Under the pieces are notes generated by a model. That model saw nothing but the letters and a program-made list of their open reading frames with translations, had not been told where the DNA came from and ran no database searches. Shown piece after piece: positions 1 through 12,521 of a stretch of DNA of 64,000 bases. The first letter of the stretch is position 1. Each line of letters starts with the position of its first letter. The stretch covers positions 55,636,830 through 55,700,829 of the forward strand of contig NC_092344.1 of assembly GCF_963676685.1 (NCBI RefSeq), written 5' to 3'. This stretch comes from Mytilus edulis. Its lineage: Eukaryota; Mollusca; Bivalvia; Mytilida; Mytilidae. The translations under genes and the position numbers were made by a program.

Positions 1-552
1 TTGTGTATACGTCACCAAGACAAACTCTCATCAGGAACATTTTACACTGGTCATTACCATCTGAATTTAAACGAAACCAATTTTATTTAAAATGATAATT
101 GATAGATAATGTTCATGAAGACAGTAATACTGGGGTTTTCTTTTTGATACACATTTCTCCTTGTCAGTGATTTTTTTAACGTAACTATTGACAAAGAAAA
201 ACATATTTTCAATTCTAGAAAGCGAATTACATTATTTCCTGTCAATGAATTAGGCCAAATTACGATTGTTCGGATGTAAATATAATCTGAAGAATGCTTA
301 AATGACAGGTAGTTTTTGGCTTCATTTTTTCTTTTGTTGATGAATAACACTTAACTATATGGATATGATTCATCTTAATCATTACTTCATTCTAAACTTT
401 CAATTTTGTTTTATCACGATAACATTTAGTATGGGGGGAATGTATCCATACCACATTTCATGTTCTAAATGCACACAAACAGAGCATTTTGATGTTTATG
501 AAATACTACATATCGTGCACAAAGGTTGAAATTTGAAAAACAATCTAGATAC

Positions 553-1140
553 CTGTGTAGCCTTTAGAAACATAGGATTCCTCTGCAGAGTAAACCCCAT
601 TTCCAAGTCGAAGTCTTCCAAAGTTCATTTTTGCCAATCTGTCATCAAACCCTTGCTGTCCAATGATATCGACCAGATTTCTTTTCGTGCCATGAAACAA
701 ATAAACCTCATTAATTTCTGGATGAAGATATTTCTTTGTGTCATCATCAATGTGCTTCATGCATGCTGCTTCACCACGTGACCCCTTTGTACTTGCCAAT
801 GGAATACAAGCACCATTAATACTAGCCTTCCGAAACATCCGCTGACATTCATGGACATAATTTTCATACAGTGATATGTTTTCTATTCTTTCTATTGAAA
901 CGATTGTACACTGTGTTCGTAAAGTTTTCGTAAACGCACTGGAAATGGCTTTTGAAATGTTAAGACCTGGTTGTTTCCTTACAGCTGTATTACCTTTTGC
1001 AGTAGTATTCCATTCCTTTATTGTTTTTGAATTCTTAAAATGTGTCCAGTAGGATGGAGGTTTCGGTTCTTCCAGATATTTGTATTTAAAGTAAGCACGG
1101 GTTCCTTTTGGTGGCACTGTTTGCAATGGTTGTTTATGAC
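553..1140 (-). CDS. exon: PARP catalytic (ART) domain
   Basis: Last coding exon in the window. It shows the PARP signature: VERIEN-like segment (SIERIEN), then LFHGTKRNLVDII with the NAD-binding His, then GQQGFDDRLA and GNGVYSAEESY with the triad Tyr. Acceptor is ttgtgtaatttag before 1140; donor is ACAG|GTATCT at 553/552. It starts and ends in phase 1. The rest of the domain, with the third triad position, must lie left of base 1. Confidence 0.88.
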
Positions 1141-4100
1141 CTAAATTACACAAAAACATTACAGCTGCATAATAGTGTTCATTGCCTACAACACTATAAA
1201 AGATAGGAGATGTGAGTATATGTTATTTGATTTACAAAACCATACATAAAATAAACGAGTTAAGGTAAGAACTGGAGGTTATGTTTAAATGTTGATGCTA
1301 AGTCTTCAGATATGATTAACGTAGTATGTACAATTAGATTGGAAACGGAAGTTGTTTTTCCAACTCACTGTTATGTGTTTCCCTCGCTGTTAGTTTGTAA
1401 CCTGTATTTGTTTTCTCTCAATCAATGTATAACTTTTAAACACCGGTATACAACTGTTGCATTCATTTCCCATATAGACATCTCAACTCCATGTTAACTC
1501 AATTTAAAAGGATTACATATTCAGTTGTCCATTGAAAGGTAGTCTAAAGTCAAATTATAACTTCATATGCAGTTTCCCTGTGCATTTTTTATTAATCGAT
1601 TTAAAAAAATACCAGGCCCTGTAGTAATGATAATATCGAGCACAACTATCATACTCAGACTCAGAAATCAACCAATCAAAATACTGAAAGTCTAGACTTG
1701 GTGTTTCAAGCACAAGTTGTGTACTCCGCGTACTGTGTTAGCCTAGGTTTAATGACAGAGAACCCAGTTTTGGTTCGCCAAACTAATTTCTATATCATTA
1801 TTTAAGAAGTAAACTTCTTATGAAAACTAGTTTTCACAGCTGATTATTTTGCTTCAGTTTTAAATGTTACTAATTCATGATGCAATTACCTTCATTTGGA
1901 TTTCCACTTTGAGGAGTACAGCTTTTTATATACGCCTGAATTATTAATGAATTATAAAAATTTATTAATCTACAACATATATACATCATATACACAGGTC
2001 AATGTATCACTTAATCGATTGGCATAATCTACATAATATAAAATTGAGAATGGAAATGGGGAATGTGCCAAAGAGACAACAACCCGACTATAGAGTTTGA
2101 GTCAATACCCATTTAGTTCCACATCAATATATGTATCATACACATGATACAGTTGTAAAAATATTCTTAAACAATATATTTTATAAACAAGAATAAGAAC
2201 TAGAGGCTCTTAAGAGCCTGTGTCGCTCACCTTGTGTACATATCAAACAAAGGACACAGATGGATTCATGACAAAATTGTGTTTTGTTGATGGTGATGTG
2301 TTTGTAGATCTTACTTTACTGAACATTCTTGCTAGTTACAATTTTCTCCATCTATAATAAACTTGGCCCTTTAGTTACAGAGGAATACATTTTGTTAAAA
2401 TTTACAAAAAGAGGTAGGGCCAATTTGTCCGGATTTTTTTTCACAGGAGGACCAATTTCAAAAAGTGCCAACAGAGTAAAATTTATTATAAAAAAAAATG
2501 CTTTTTGATCAATATCTCGATTTACATATATTATGATATGTGTGATATGTGTGATAAATATTTAGTTTAACCCTCAAAAAGGATGAGAGTTCAATATGCG
2601 GAATTTAGGGTGTTTTTAGGTTGGAAAAACAGGGAATCCCCCAAGAAGAACATTTCAAACAAAAAAAAACAGTTATTTTTTTCGTGACAATTTATACTAC
2701 ATTTTCTCTCAAACATGAAATTGGTTTAGTGTGTCCTTATTATATAAAAACAAACATAAAACACAAAAATAAAACAAAACAAAACTTTTTAATGGAAAAA
2801 AAATGAAACATCTCTACATTGTATCGATATAGCTCCTTATTAAGAATATTATGGTCAAGTACCGCGGTGGCTCAATCAGTAGAGCATAGAGCTACACATG
2901 AAAGATTGATTTCAAGCTAGGGTTCGAATCTCGTTAAGACATTTTGCATTTTTGTGTTGTTATATTAGATTTTAATGTTTCTTTCATATTTTTTCGGATT
3001 TTTGTTTAATTTATAGAGGCATTCTGGTTCATTTTGACTATATAGTATAAATCATTTTATTAAAAAAAACGCTCATTGCGTGCATTCCTATGACTGTCCA
3101 TACTCTTGACTTAATTTATATTCATGTAGTTTAATAAAATTGAGAATGGAAATGGGGAATGTGTCAAAGAGACAACAACCCGACCAAATAAAAAACAACA
3201 GCAGAGGGTCACCAACAGGTCTTCAATGTAGCGAGAAATTCCCGCACCCGGAGGCGTCCTTCAGCTGGCCCCTAAACAAATATATACTATAAGTAAACAT
3301 ATTTATTTATAGTGGATCGGGAAACAAGTTTTGCAACTTATATTAATCCCTTTCCACTTGATATTCATGTGTTTACATTGATAACATATATGCAAAGAAC
3401 AACTGAAGAAGTACCCGTGCCTGTACATTACCTTTCTTTATTCTTTCTACCGTCCCTACACCGGTACCTAAGTCATCAGAAAATACGACACCACCACAGA
3501 ACAAATCAATTACACTAAAAATTGTGATTGTCAGTAGGTAAAACATCAAGAAGCTGTTGAATCTGTATTACAACGAAGGGTCGATTTGTTAAAATGCCAG
3601 AAAAGGCCATATAACATGTGTTAGTAACACAAGGTGTTCTATGGCCAGCTGATGTAAGATGTTCTCCGGTTAAAATATATATTATCTTATCTTATCTTAT
3701 CTTATCGACAATTAAACCTTAAAAGACCAGGTCAAATACAGATATACATATATTCAAAATGAGAAAAACAACATCCCATTTGAATTTGTTCAATATTATT
3801 TGGCGTCTTGACAAGTTACGTGGTATGGTACCTTATGCGCATGTAGGGTGTTAACAATTAGATAAAATCAATATAAAAAAATCAATAGTCTTGGCCTTGT
3901 TTTTTGTAGGAATACCTGTTCACGGTATGGAAATAGATGATGTGACGTATTTTAATGTACTATAATTAGCATCTATCGGGCTATTTAAAACATGATTTAC
4001 CTACCTTATCGAATGAAAAGAATTGCAATGAGGGGAAATTGGCCTTACCTCTTTACCAAATTAATGAAAATTGTAAAAAAAAAATGAATATAAAGGGCAA

Positions 4101-7100
4101 TAACTCCTAAAGGGGGCAACTGACCATTTTGGTCATGTTGACTCATTTGTAGAATGCTGAACATTATTGCTTTTTACAGTTTATCGCTATCTATAATAGT
4201 ATTCAGCAACCCAACAATTCATCTGAAAATGTCAGGGCAGAAAGAAATTGGCTTGATAAACAATTTAATTTTGTCAGATTTGCTCTAAATGCTTTAGTTT
4301 CAGAGTTATAAACCAAAATCTACATTTTATCCCTATGTTCTATTTTTAGCCATGGCGGCCATCTTGGTTGGTTGAATGGGTCATCGCACACATTTTTTAA
4401 ACTAGATACCTTAATAATTATTGTGGCTAAGATTAGTTAAATTTAGCCCAGTAGTTTTAGAGTAGAAGATTTTTGTATAAGATTACAAAAAATTACGAAA
4501 AATTGGTAAAAAATGACTACAAAGGGCAATAACTCCTTAAGGGGTCAACTTAACATTTTAGTCATCCTGACTTATTTGTAGATCTCTTTTTGCTGAACAT
4601 TATTGCTGTTTACAGATTATCTCTATCTATAATAATATTCAAGATAATAACCAAAAACGGCAAAAACGTCAGGGGTAGCAACCCAACAACCGGTTATCCA
4701 ATTCATCTGAAAATTTTTGGGCAGATAGCTCTTGATTATTCATTGTAATAAATGTCAAAAATTATGTCCGAAAATTGTTTTAAAATTGGACAGGCAACAT
4801 TTGTAATTGGTATGTCACTATGTGTGGAATATAGTTTTTTTTCTATCTCTTGAACGGAGATTTTCAAAAAGGGAAATAACTCATTTTTCAAAATTACATC
4901 CAGATTAGTTTGAGCATGAAATTTTCAATTGCTGGAATATGTTATATGATATAATTACCCTCAACACATCTAAAATTATTTTTTTTCATAAGAACGGACT
5001 ATTTTATCATGAAAATATTCATATGACATATTTATTTACAATAGAGCCTAAAAAAGGGGGAATTTCAGGGTAAATTACTATGACTAGAATTCCTCTATTG
5101 GCAACTTTCTGCAACATTTACCCAAGAATTTTTTTGCACCATTTTGTTGACAAAACATCCATAATTTTATATTTTATAGGCTTTTATGTGAGGATTTCTG
5201 CGTTTTCGGTAAAATCAGGTGTAAAAAATGCCAAAAATCAGCAAAAATCATGCCGATTTTTGTGTTAAGTGGACCACCTTATGTATCAAAAACCTGTTTT
5301 TATTCGAAAAATGTGTCAGTTAGCAGTTTAAATGATTGAAATGGTCTCTTATACCAATGAAAATAACAAAAAATGTTATGCTTTATCTCATTTTTACCAT
5401 AAAATGAGATGTTAGCCATTTCTCCTTGCTATACTAATATATACATATGATGTCACGTTGTTTCCATGGCAACCAGACTATACAGATTTTTTTTATTTTC
5501 TTTTTTCAATTTGACTGTTAGTTTGAACCATTTCAACTTAAAAAAAAGTAATCGAAAAAAAATAATCTGGCCAAAATTTTTCATATTTGGTCGATTTTTA
5601 CAGAGAATTGATGTAAAACAATTTGATATCTCCTTCATTAGACAGGGTTAGAAAAAGTAAACTAGTAAATGAATACTGTGATATTGGTAACTTCTCTTTA
5701 TGATAAGTTAAATTTCCACCCGAAAACAACTCTTTTGCGTCAAGTATATATATAGAGACAATAATAGTGCAATGACTTGACATTTTACCTGTTGAAACCA
5801 ACACTCGATGGTGAACGAAATCGTTTGAGTAGGGACTTAAATATCAACCATAAGCATAAAACATAATGATTTATAGATTGCAAACAAAACATATTAACAA
5901 ATTAAATATGTTTTTTTTTCAATAATTGCAAAAGAAACAATGTTGAGTCGTTCCACGCATCGTTGTATGCATTTGAAACAAGAACAGGTTGAAGAGGTCG
6001 TATGAATAATTCAATATCATTTCGGCAATTTCTATTCAAATATTCATGAGGAAAAGTGATATCGGGTCAGTGACTGTATATGACATAGAAATATACGGTC
6101 AACGCATTTTGACTGCTCAAATAAAACGAGTGCAGTATAAAACATTGTACTTGGGAAAAGTGTCCCACTGTAAATGCTAAAGAAATTGATATACCTTTTC
6201 TATTTTTGCCCAGTCATTGGTGCCACCAAAAATTACTATCTTGACTTCTCTGAGAGATGTTTGTTGCTCTTTGTTATGGAAATCCTTAATGGCCTGTATA
6301 ACTTTGGACGCAGCCAGATCTGGTGGAAATTTTAGGTAACCTGTTCCTAATGCCGGCAAGGTTAATGATTTACAACCATGCTTGCTTGCAGAGGCTAAAC
6401 ATTTGTATACAAAACTGTACAGGACCTTTAGAAAAATGTAATTTCTCAAAATATAGAAAAAACTATTTACAAACTCTTGCATGAGAATAAAAGAATAATC
6501 AAAACATGTAAATGTATATCTAAATGATATCATAGGTAAAACACTTATCTGAAAATAGATTAACACAGAACGAAAATAATTTAGTTTCTCACATGTGGGA
6601 ATTTCGCCAGGAATTCAAGTATACCACTTTTAGCGATTTTAAACTTATTACAAATAAGTTTTATAAAATTTAGTTTCCCTTTTCTAATGGAACCTGTCCA
6701 GTGAATACCTTTGACATGTTTAATATATGTTACGACTATATCTTAGTCTAGAGAAAAAAAGGAACAAAAAATGACATAGAAACAGTATTATATATTTTCT
6801 TTCAGAAAATACATGCAACCCCTACTGTGAAAATGTACTATGTAAATTCTTATGATCAAGCCAATTATTAAATTAACGTTAAATTTCTGGTAACATGGAT
6901 ATATTTTTCTTCACATTATTTCAGTTAATAAAGTAAAATCTATATTGGATACACGATAGTTAATAATTATGAGAATATCTTACACGTCAAAATATATACC
7001 AAATGTGTAATACTCCCACTTGCAAACAAGATTAGCCACGATATACAACAGCGAATTTAAATAAAACCAATTTCTTTTTTTAAGCGAGCACATAAGCAAA

Positions 7101-10100
7101 GCGTGAATTACTGGGCTACTGGTAACATGGAGGGATGGACAAGAGCAGGTGTCGAATCAGTGATAGTTATAACATATTTGGTTTCATTTTTTCCAACTCC
7201 AGGTGCGCATTTCGACAATTGAGAACTCCCAGTCTTCAGTGATGTTCGAGTGGGAAATTCAAATTCTAGATATCCCCAAAGAGTAAGAGGCTCTATTTGC
7301 TCCTATCATAATATCGCTTTTAAGATACATTTTCGTTCTAAATATTTAGGACATTTCTGATAACTTTAAAAGATAATTTGGTCTAGCCCTCACTCTAATA
7401 AGGATTGAGGTAAAAAGAATCAAAACTGATAATCACCTGTTCAGGTAACTGGTCTTCTTTCTTTTCACCAAAGAATGGAGATAAGCAACCAAAGTACACT
7501 TTTCTGCACTTGAGATTGTAACCATTGGTAACAACTAAATCACCGACTTTCATGCCATTTGGATATCTCCTGTCAAGTTCTGACTGGATAACGGATCCTG
7601 CAACCTCAACTAAATTTTTAGGTAAACCAGGTCGTGAACATAGCTTCAGATTTGATGAACAAGTGCAAACAATTACGTCAGCCTAAAAGATAATAACACT
7701 ATATACCCTACTAAGTAAATGTATGACTATAAACTGCGATCATTTCGAAAAAAAAGTTACATATTTGAGAGTATTATTTTCGAGCTTTAAAAAAAGACAA
7801 ATGATAAGATTACACCAAAAGAGTTGTATCATGTTCAAATTAATCGATTACATATACATATACTATTACTACAACTGCTAATGATAATAATAATTACAAT
7901 GATAATAATAATTACAATGATAATAATAATTACAATGATAATAATATTTGTATATAATTATTGATTAGTTGACCATTTGTCTTTAAAATTTTGTTTCACG
8001 AGGTAATTTGGGCAACTCGTTTTGGAAAACACTCATATAAACCATTTGCGAGTAGATAAAAAACAAAAACTAGCAAAACTTATCAATTAAACGTTCTCTT
8101 CTCAATTTGTACGATTTTTCTCTCATCTACATGGTACTAAACTGAATGATTTCTTAATATAAAATTGTATCCTCCGTTTGAGACATAGTGTTTCTAGACT
8201 TCATTTTGGACATGATCGACACTGCCTGTTATGATTTCATCCTCATATATATATATTTTTTTATCATTTTGCAACGAGTCTCTAACAAGCCTTTACCAGT
8301 ACATGAATATATAATAATAAAGGAAAGTAAGATATTGATTTTGAAGTGGAAATTATAAACTACTTTTGGGCCATATATGAAATCATGATTGCAATGTGAC
8401 CATTCAATTTACAAGTTACACTGTACCATACTTAGTATGTAAATATTAAGTGTTTCTTTTCGGATTTTTAGTTTTTAATTATTTAACCCGCTTAAGAAAA
8501 TATTTATCATCATTATTTGGCACTTTCTACATAACTCACCGTCTGACTCGTTATTGTGTCTACTATAACACTTATATGAATCTTCCCCATATTACTGCTG
8601 CATGATGCACGTGTCACTAATGACAATTCTTCAAGACCTTTGCAAACATAACATTTTATTGATAAAACGTTATTAACATTCTTCCTAACTCGTATGTCTA
8701 TAGCTTTGGAAACAAATTTGATATGTTATGTATTTTATGGTATGTTATGTTATTGTTTGTAATGACTTGTTAAGTTTTGTTATGTTCCCTCTAATACATT
8801 AGAGATATAAATGTTGAGTCAATTATGTTATTGGTATAATAAACAGCTAAATATATTCTTTGTTTAAAAGCAAATATCTAAAGTTTTAATGATAAAATTA
8901 AAAAAACAAACAAATAACAAATTACAGATACTTTTATCCCATCAGATTGTTTTCTATCCAAATAACCGCAATCATGATCGCATGTGCTATTCCTAGCAAT
9001 GTCATAAAAATGAACAGAAATTTGTAAAACAATCAATCTGGACACTTAATTGTATTGCTACAGGTACAACAACGTAATATCATAAGAAACTGCCTGTTTC
9101 TGTAGCTTTATAGTGTTAAAAGGTTGAGTTTTGGCACCGTGTGCTTCCACTCTTGGATTCTTAATTTTATGATTAAATGTACAACAATAAAATCATTTTA
9201 TAAAAAAAAAAAATTAAATGTCTCTTTCTGTCGCTTTATAGGAGTTTTAAAATATTGACTTTTCTGACTGTGTGCTTTGGCTTCCCATACTTGATGTCCT
9301 TTGGTTAACTCTACTTCATTTACCGCAACCTCAAATATAAGCATTTAAATAATTTCTGACCAACACTTTTCTTTATCTTCAAACATCACATTGATATTTT
9401 TAAAAAAATAAGTGCGTTACCATTAAATAATTTGATTTTTAACTACCTTTGCTAGTTGCTCTAATCTTGGCTTCTGTCAAAATTTCCTGTAAAATTGAGA
9501 AAAAAAAGGTTTTCAATTCAGAAATGAATGTTTCTTTTTGTAACATTTTTGGGGTGTAAAAGCGTTGACCGAAGTACATTTTGTACGAAGCTCGGAAGCG
9601 CTTCTTTCTTAAAATGTGCACGCGGTCAACGTTTTTACAATCCTATGAAGTTACAAAAAGATGCATTTTTTAGCTAGGATCATAAAACACGATTTTTATC
9701 AAGTTTTATTTAATTTACTTGTGTACTTTATAATGAAGCATACATCTAATGTAATTATTGAGGAGTAACGCAAGATTGCAGTGTAGCCAATCAAAATAAC
9801 GTATTAAAATGAAACATACATGTATTAATGCAATTATTATTTTATAAAATTTTGAAGTTGGGTTTGTGCTTATCTATTTCTATAGCAATAAAAACAAAAC
9901 AATGTATGATGCAATGCAGCAATTTTAAGCATGCATGACCAAAACATTAATTTATGCCGACTTAAATTGAGAGTAGCGATATATTTTATTTTTTTCTAAA
10001 AATGGAATTTTCACAGAAATGTGCATGCAAGTATTCTAATATGTTTCTTTCACTTTTAAGCACTTTAATAATTTCAAGAAATAAGAAAACATCCCTCGAA

Positions 10101-12521
10101 CATAAATATGCAGAAGAAAACAAAAACTCGTATAAACGATGAAAATCATTATTCGACTTAGTATATTGTAATTGTGGTTACACTTTCCTTACCTTAAACG
10201 TGTCATCTGCAAACACTACACAATTGATAATTTTTAAAGATGCTTTTGTGCGACCCTTGTCAAAATTTTCAACAGCATGAAACATTGCAGCTGCGACCAA
10301 CTTCGGTGGATATCCTAGAAAGCCAGTTCCTAAGGCTGGGAATGCTATGGATGTCATTCCAAGTCTATCAGCCTCTGCTAAGCAGTTCATTATACATTTC
10401 TCTAAATTCTGTAGTAAAATATAGATACTTTAATTGCAACAATTTTGATGTGAAATATATACATGTATATACATATATTACATAATTTTTGTAGTGAAAT
10501 AAAGATATTTTATACTTCAATTACATCATTTTTTAAGATTTATTGTCATTCTAGCTCAGACAAGGAAAATGATAATTTTCGGATCTTTTGCGACAAGGTA
10601 ATGCATGAAATATAAAATATATTACCACGCGTGGGAGAGGCACACTAACATGAGGCGGGATACAATTTCTTATATACATGTACATACCTTTTCATCCCCT
10701 TTACTAGAAAATTTCTGGATTGTTACATGGAATATATGTTGGCAATCTAGACGACCGGGTCCAGTAATGGCTACATCAGAGAATGTGATGCCTGATGGAT
10801 ATTTTTCTTTGCATTCGTCTTGTATAGAATCACCTGCTTTGTCTAGTAATAGTTTTGATGTCCTGGCTTTGTTGAGTTCAAGACTAGGTACAGATCCAGT
10901 CACAATTACATCAGTCTACATTCAACGTACAAGCAAATGTAATATGAATATCATCATAAACCATGGATTTATTAATAACAAAGACATTTTTAGTTAAATA
11001 TCAACAATAATTGTTAAAGACGTGGAATATAAAGAGTAAGGAGCAACGTTAAAAAGAGAAAGAAAAACAGAAAAAAACAAGATCTGCCAAGATGATGAAC
11101 AATAATGAAAGCCCCTTTTCCTGGGTGAAGTTAAGATATAAGTTAAAGTTTTCTTTTCTTTTTTTAATTTGTGGTCCTAAGATAATTAAATACCACTTAC
11201 CTTCAAAAATAACTAGGTCAAATATCAAATTTTCATTTAAAAATGATTTTTTTAATAGTAGATGAGTTTACTTACAGTTTGATCAATAATAGAACCTTTT
11301 ACCACGCTTATAGAAAATTTTCCGATCTGTAAAAATCTTTTTCTTCTCTGAGTCCGTCTAGTCCTAATATGTTTCTTCTGTGGTCTTTCTTCTGTTTTCG
11401 TATTTTCTTTTGCTTTTAATTGAACAAAGGAGTTGATTTTTTTAAAACTAATTACATGCGAATTATATTCTAAAATAAAATACTAGATTTCTGATTATTT
11501 CATGAACTACATTATGTATGATCAAAAGTCTTTAAGACCCAAAAAGGATTATAGAAATTAATCTAAAGTCATCTTGCCTGAGGGACATTACTTTCATAAC
11601 AGTTTTGATATTCATTACTGGGAATTTAAGGACGTAGAACAAATAACAACATTTACGAAAATTGAACTTTTACCCTTGAATATACAAATATTGTTTCGAG
11701 CACGGTTTTATTTATGAGTAAAATTTCCCCTTGTGTAACCTGAAATTAGCTTTGGTATCTTGTACTATTTTATTACAAACGTACATGCACTACCACACAT
11801 AGTGTCAATGAAACGGCTGGAGATGTGTAATGTACGAATGAATGTGTAATGAACCAAAGGTATGATCATGGCTTTATGAGAAATTTTCAGCAATAATAAC
11901 TAAATTAAAAGCTCATTTCATTCTATGGTAATAAAAGAGGGACGAAAGATACCAAAGGGACAGTCAAACTCATAAATCTAAAACAAACTAACAAAAGTAC
12001 CGAACTCCAAGGAAAATCCAAAACAGAAAAATCACCGATCAAATGGCAAAATCAAAGGCTAAAAGACACCGAACGAATGGAAAATAAATGTCATATTCCT
12101 GGTTTTATATCTAGCTACCATGTTCACGTTGCATATATCATGCTAGATGAAAAACATGAATGCATTGCAGTTGAAAATGTGTATGTTTTTATTCGCTTGC
12201 TTAGGCTAAACTTGGGATTGTTAAGGCCCTTTTTATTTTTATTTGCATACTAGGCTAAACTAAGATTCTTTAGGTCCTTAAGAGATCAGTAGAAATAGTA
12301 TCAAACGTTTTTGTTACTTTTCAGAACACGCTCTATAAATTATTTAAGCAAGCTAATTTAAAGATCGTACCAGAAACAAGCTAAATATCGCATCAGTTAA
12401 AAAACCTCGGTTTCAATTTGAAAAAATCATATAGTTAGGTTACAAATGTACTTAAAGAATTAAGATGATTGAATATTAATAAAGTACCTGATTCATCTTC
12501 ACTACTACTGCTGTTCCCCAT
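553..12521 (-). CDS. macro-domain PARP (PARP14/PARP15-like), 10 coding exons, 3' end outside window
   Basis: Probable mono-ADP-ribosyltransferase with two macro domains. Coding exons in transcription order: 12521-12488, 11391-11276, 10915-10688, 10408-10193, 9486-9447, 8637-8540, 7682-7437, 6425-6195, 1935-1890, 1140-553. All have GT/AG borders and matching phases, giving 1843 nt (614 codons plus one base). Residues about 38-198 form macro domain 1, 232-403 macro domain 2, and 425-614 the PARP catalytic domain. No WWE domain is seen, so the order resembles PARP15 more than PARP14. The start MGNSSSSEDES fits the MGxxxS N-myristoylation pattern. The last catalytic exon is missing because the window ends, so the third residue of the H-Y-E triad cannot be read. 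The small exons 9447-9486 and 1890-1935 were placed by phase and are the least certain. Family assignment is from recognised motifs, not a search. Confidence 0.85.
1890..1935 (-). CDS. exon: short linker between macro 2 and PARP domain
   Basis: 46-nt exon encoding AYIKSCTPQSGNPNE plus one base. Acceptor ataattcag and donor GAAG|GTAATT. I looked for it because exon 6195-6425 ends in phase 0 and exon 553-1140 starts in phase 1; this exon is exactly the 3n+1 length needed. Its position mirrors the 40-nt linker exon after macro 1. No domain is recognised. Confidence 0.6.
2039..2090 (+). repeat. interspersed repeat, attgagaatggaaatggg family
   Basis: Truncated copy. The same core recurs at 3135-3290, 42417-42440 and inverted at 48349-48389. 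Confidence 0.6.
2190..2460 (+). repeat. interspersed repeat with gagcctgtgtcgctcacc start
   Basis: gctcttaagagcctgtgtcg opens a segment with gtagatcttactttactgaa that recurs around 55850-56110. Lies in the last PARP intron in the window. Confidence 0.5.
2866..2940 (+). repeat. tRNA-like sequence, probable tRNA-derived SINE head
   Basis: ggtggctcaatcagtagagc resembles an internal A box and gggttcgaatctc a B box, about 35 bases apart as in tRNA genes. The ends do not pair into an acceptor stem, so a working tRNA is unlikely. Confidence 0.5.
3135..3290 (+). repeat. interspersed repeat, longest copy of the attgagaatggaaatggg family
   Basis: Starts aaaattgagaatggaaatgg, continues through caaagagacaacaacccgac and a GC-richer part (cccgcacccggaggcg) before ending near 3290. 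The GC-rich stretch stands out from the surrounding DNA. Confidence 0.6.
3687..3710 (+). repeat. (TTATC)n microsatellite
   Basis: Five tandem copies of ttatc. Confidence 0.8.
4020..4790 (+). repeat. dispersed repeat with internal duplication
   Basis: aagggcaataactcct and gctgaacattattgctgttt each appear twice (about 4095-4200 and 4519-4630). The type resembles 2190-2460 and 55850-56120. No coding potential. Confidence 0.5.
6195..6425 (-). CDS. exon: macro domain 2, C-terminal half
   Basis: Phase 0-0 exon of 77 codons. Contains LTLPALGTGYLKFPPDLAAS, the conserved macro-domain loop that contacts ADP-ribose phosphate, followed by a helix and the final strand VKIVIFGG. Borders: acceptor ttttctaaag, donor GAAAAG|GTATAT. 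Confidence 0.88.
7437..7682 (-). CDS. exon: macro domain 2, N-terminal half
   Basis: Phase 0-0 exon of 82 codons starting ADVIVCTCSSNLKLC and continuing through VEVAGSVIQSELDRRYPNG to GCLSPFFG. This is the macro fold with the GGGV motif of catalytic macro domains replaced by a PARP9/14-type L-x-L...G-L loop. Acceptor atcttttag, donor GAACAG|GTGATT. Confidence 0.82.
7871..7945 (+). repeat. short tandem repeat (tgataataataattacaa, 18-base unit)
   Basis: About four copies of an 18-base unit in the PARP intron between exons 8540-8637 and 7437-7682. Confidence 0.75.
8540..8637 (-). CDS. exon: linker plus first strand of macro domain 2
   Basis: 98-nt exon (phase 1 to 0) encoding LEELSLVTRASCSSN and then KIHISVIVDTITSQT, which runs directly into ADVIV of the next exon, as expected for the first macro strands. 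Acceptor tttgcaaag, donor ACG|GTGAGT. Confidence 0.75.
9447..9486 (-). CDS. exon: 40-nt linker after macro domain 1
   Basis: Encodes EILTEAKIRATSK plus one base. Acceptor attttacag, donor AAAG|GTAGTT. Phase 0 in and phase 1 out join both neighbours. It lies at the edge of a foldback repeat (9500-9830). Confidence 0.65.
9500..9830. mobile_element. foldback element, gcgttgaccg family
   Basis: Contains two inverted copies of gtaaaagcgttgaccg (near 9557 and 9624-9637) around a short centre, and a right arm (9640-9830) that is the inverse of 49500-49790. It sits in an intron of the PARP gene beside the 40-nt exon. Confidence 0.6.
10193..10408 (-). CDS. exon: macro domain 1, C-terminal half
   Basis: Phase 0-0 exon of 72 codons. 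NLEKCIMNCLAEADRLG leads into SIAFPALGTGFLGYPP, the same loop as in macro 2, and then IINCVVFADDTFK. Acceptor ttactacag, donor TTTAAG|GTAAGG. Confidence 0.88.
10688..10915 (-). CDS. exon: macro domain 1, N-terminal half
   Basis: 76-codon phase 0-0 exon beginning TDVIVTGSVPSLELNKAR and including LLLDKAGDSIQDECKEKYPS. As in macro 2, the Asn and GGGV positions typical of de-ADP-ribosylating macro domains are absent, pointing to binding rather than hydrolysis. Acceptor ttgaatgtag, donor AAAAG|GTATGT. Confidence 0.85.
11276..11391 (-). CDS. exon: basic N-terminal tail and first macro 1 strand
   Basis: 116-nt exon. A Lys/Arg-rich stretch (KKHIRTRRTQRRKR) precedes IGKFSISVVKGSIIDQT, the first strand pair of macro 1. 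The basic run could serve as a nuclear or nucleic-acid contact segment, which is inference. Acceptor acgaaaacag, donor ACT|GTAAGT. Confidence 0.75.
11930..12095 (+). repeat. interspersed repeat, gggacgaaagataccaaagg family
   Basis: Looks like a common short repeat (gggacagtcaaactcataaa...caaaatcaaaggctaaaag). A weaker relative is seen near 53745-53830. It lies in the first PARP intron. Confidence 0.5.
12488..12521 (-). CDS. first coding exon, MGNSSSSEDES N-terminus
   Basis: ATG at 12521 followed by 11 codons and one base, donor TCAG|GTACTT. The leftover G plus AA of the next exon makes a Glu codon, in frame. Gly2 and Ser6 fit the N-myristoyltransferase consensus. An upstream ttttatag could be the acceptor from a non-coding exon. 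A short exon without domain support, so less certain than the macro exons. Confidence 0.6.

Noticed and set aside
533-781. Plus-strand frame over the PARP exon
   Set aside because: Antisense shadow of the catalytic exon 553-1140.
10605-10997. 130-codon plus-strand frame
   Set aside because: Antisense to macro exon 10688-10915, which has clear motifs and splice sites.
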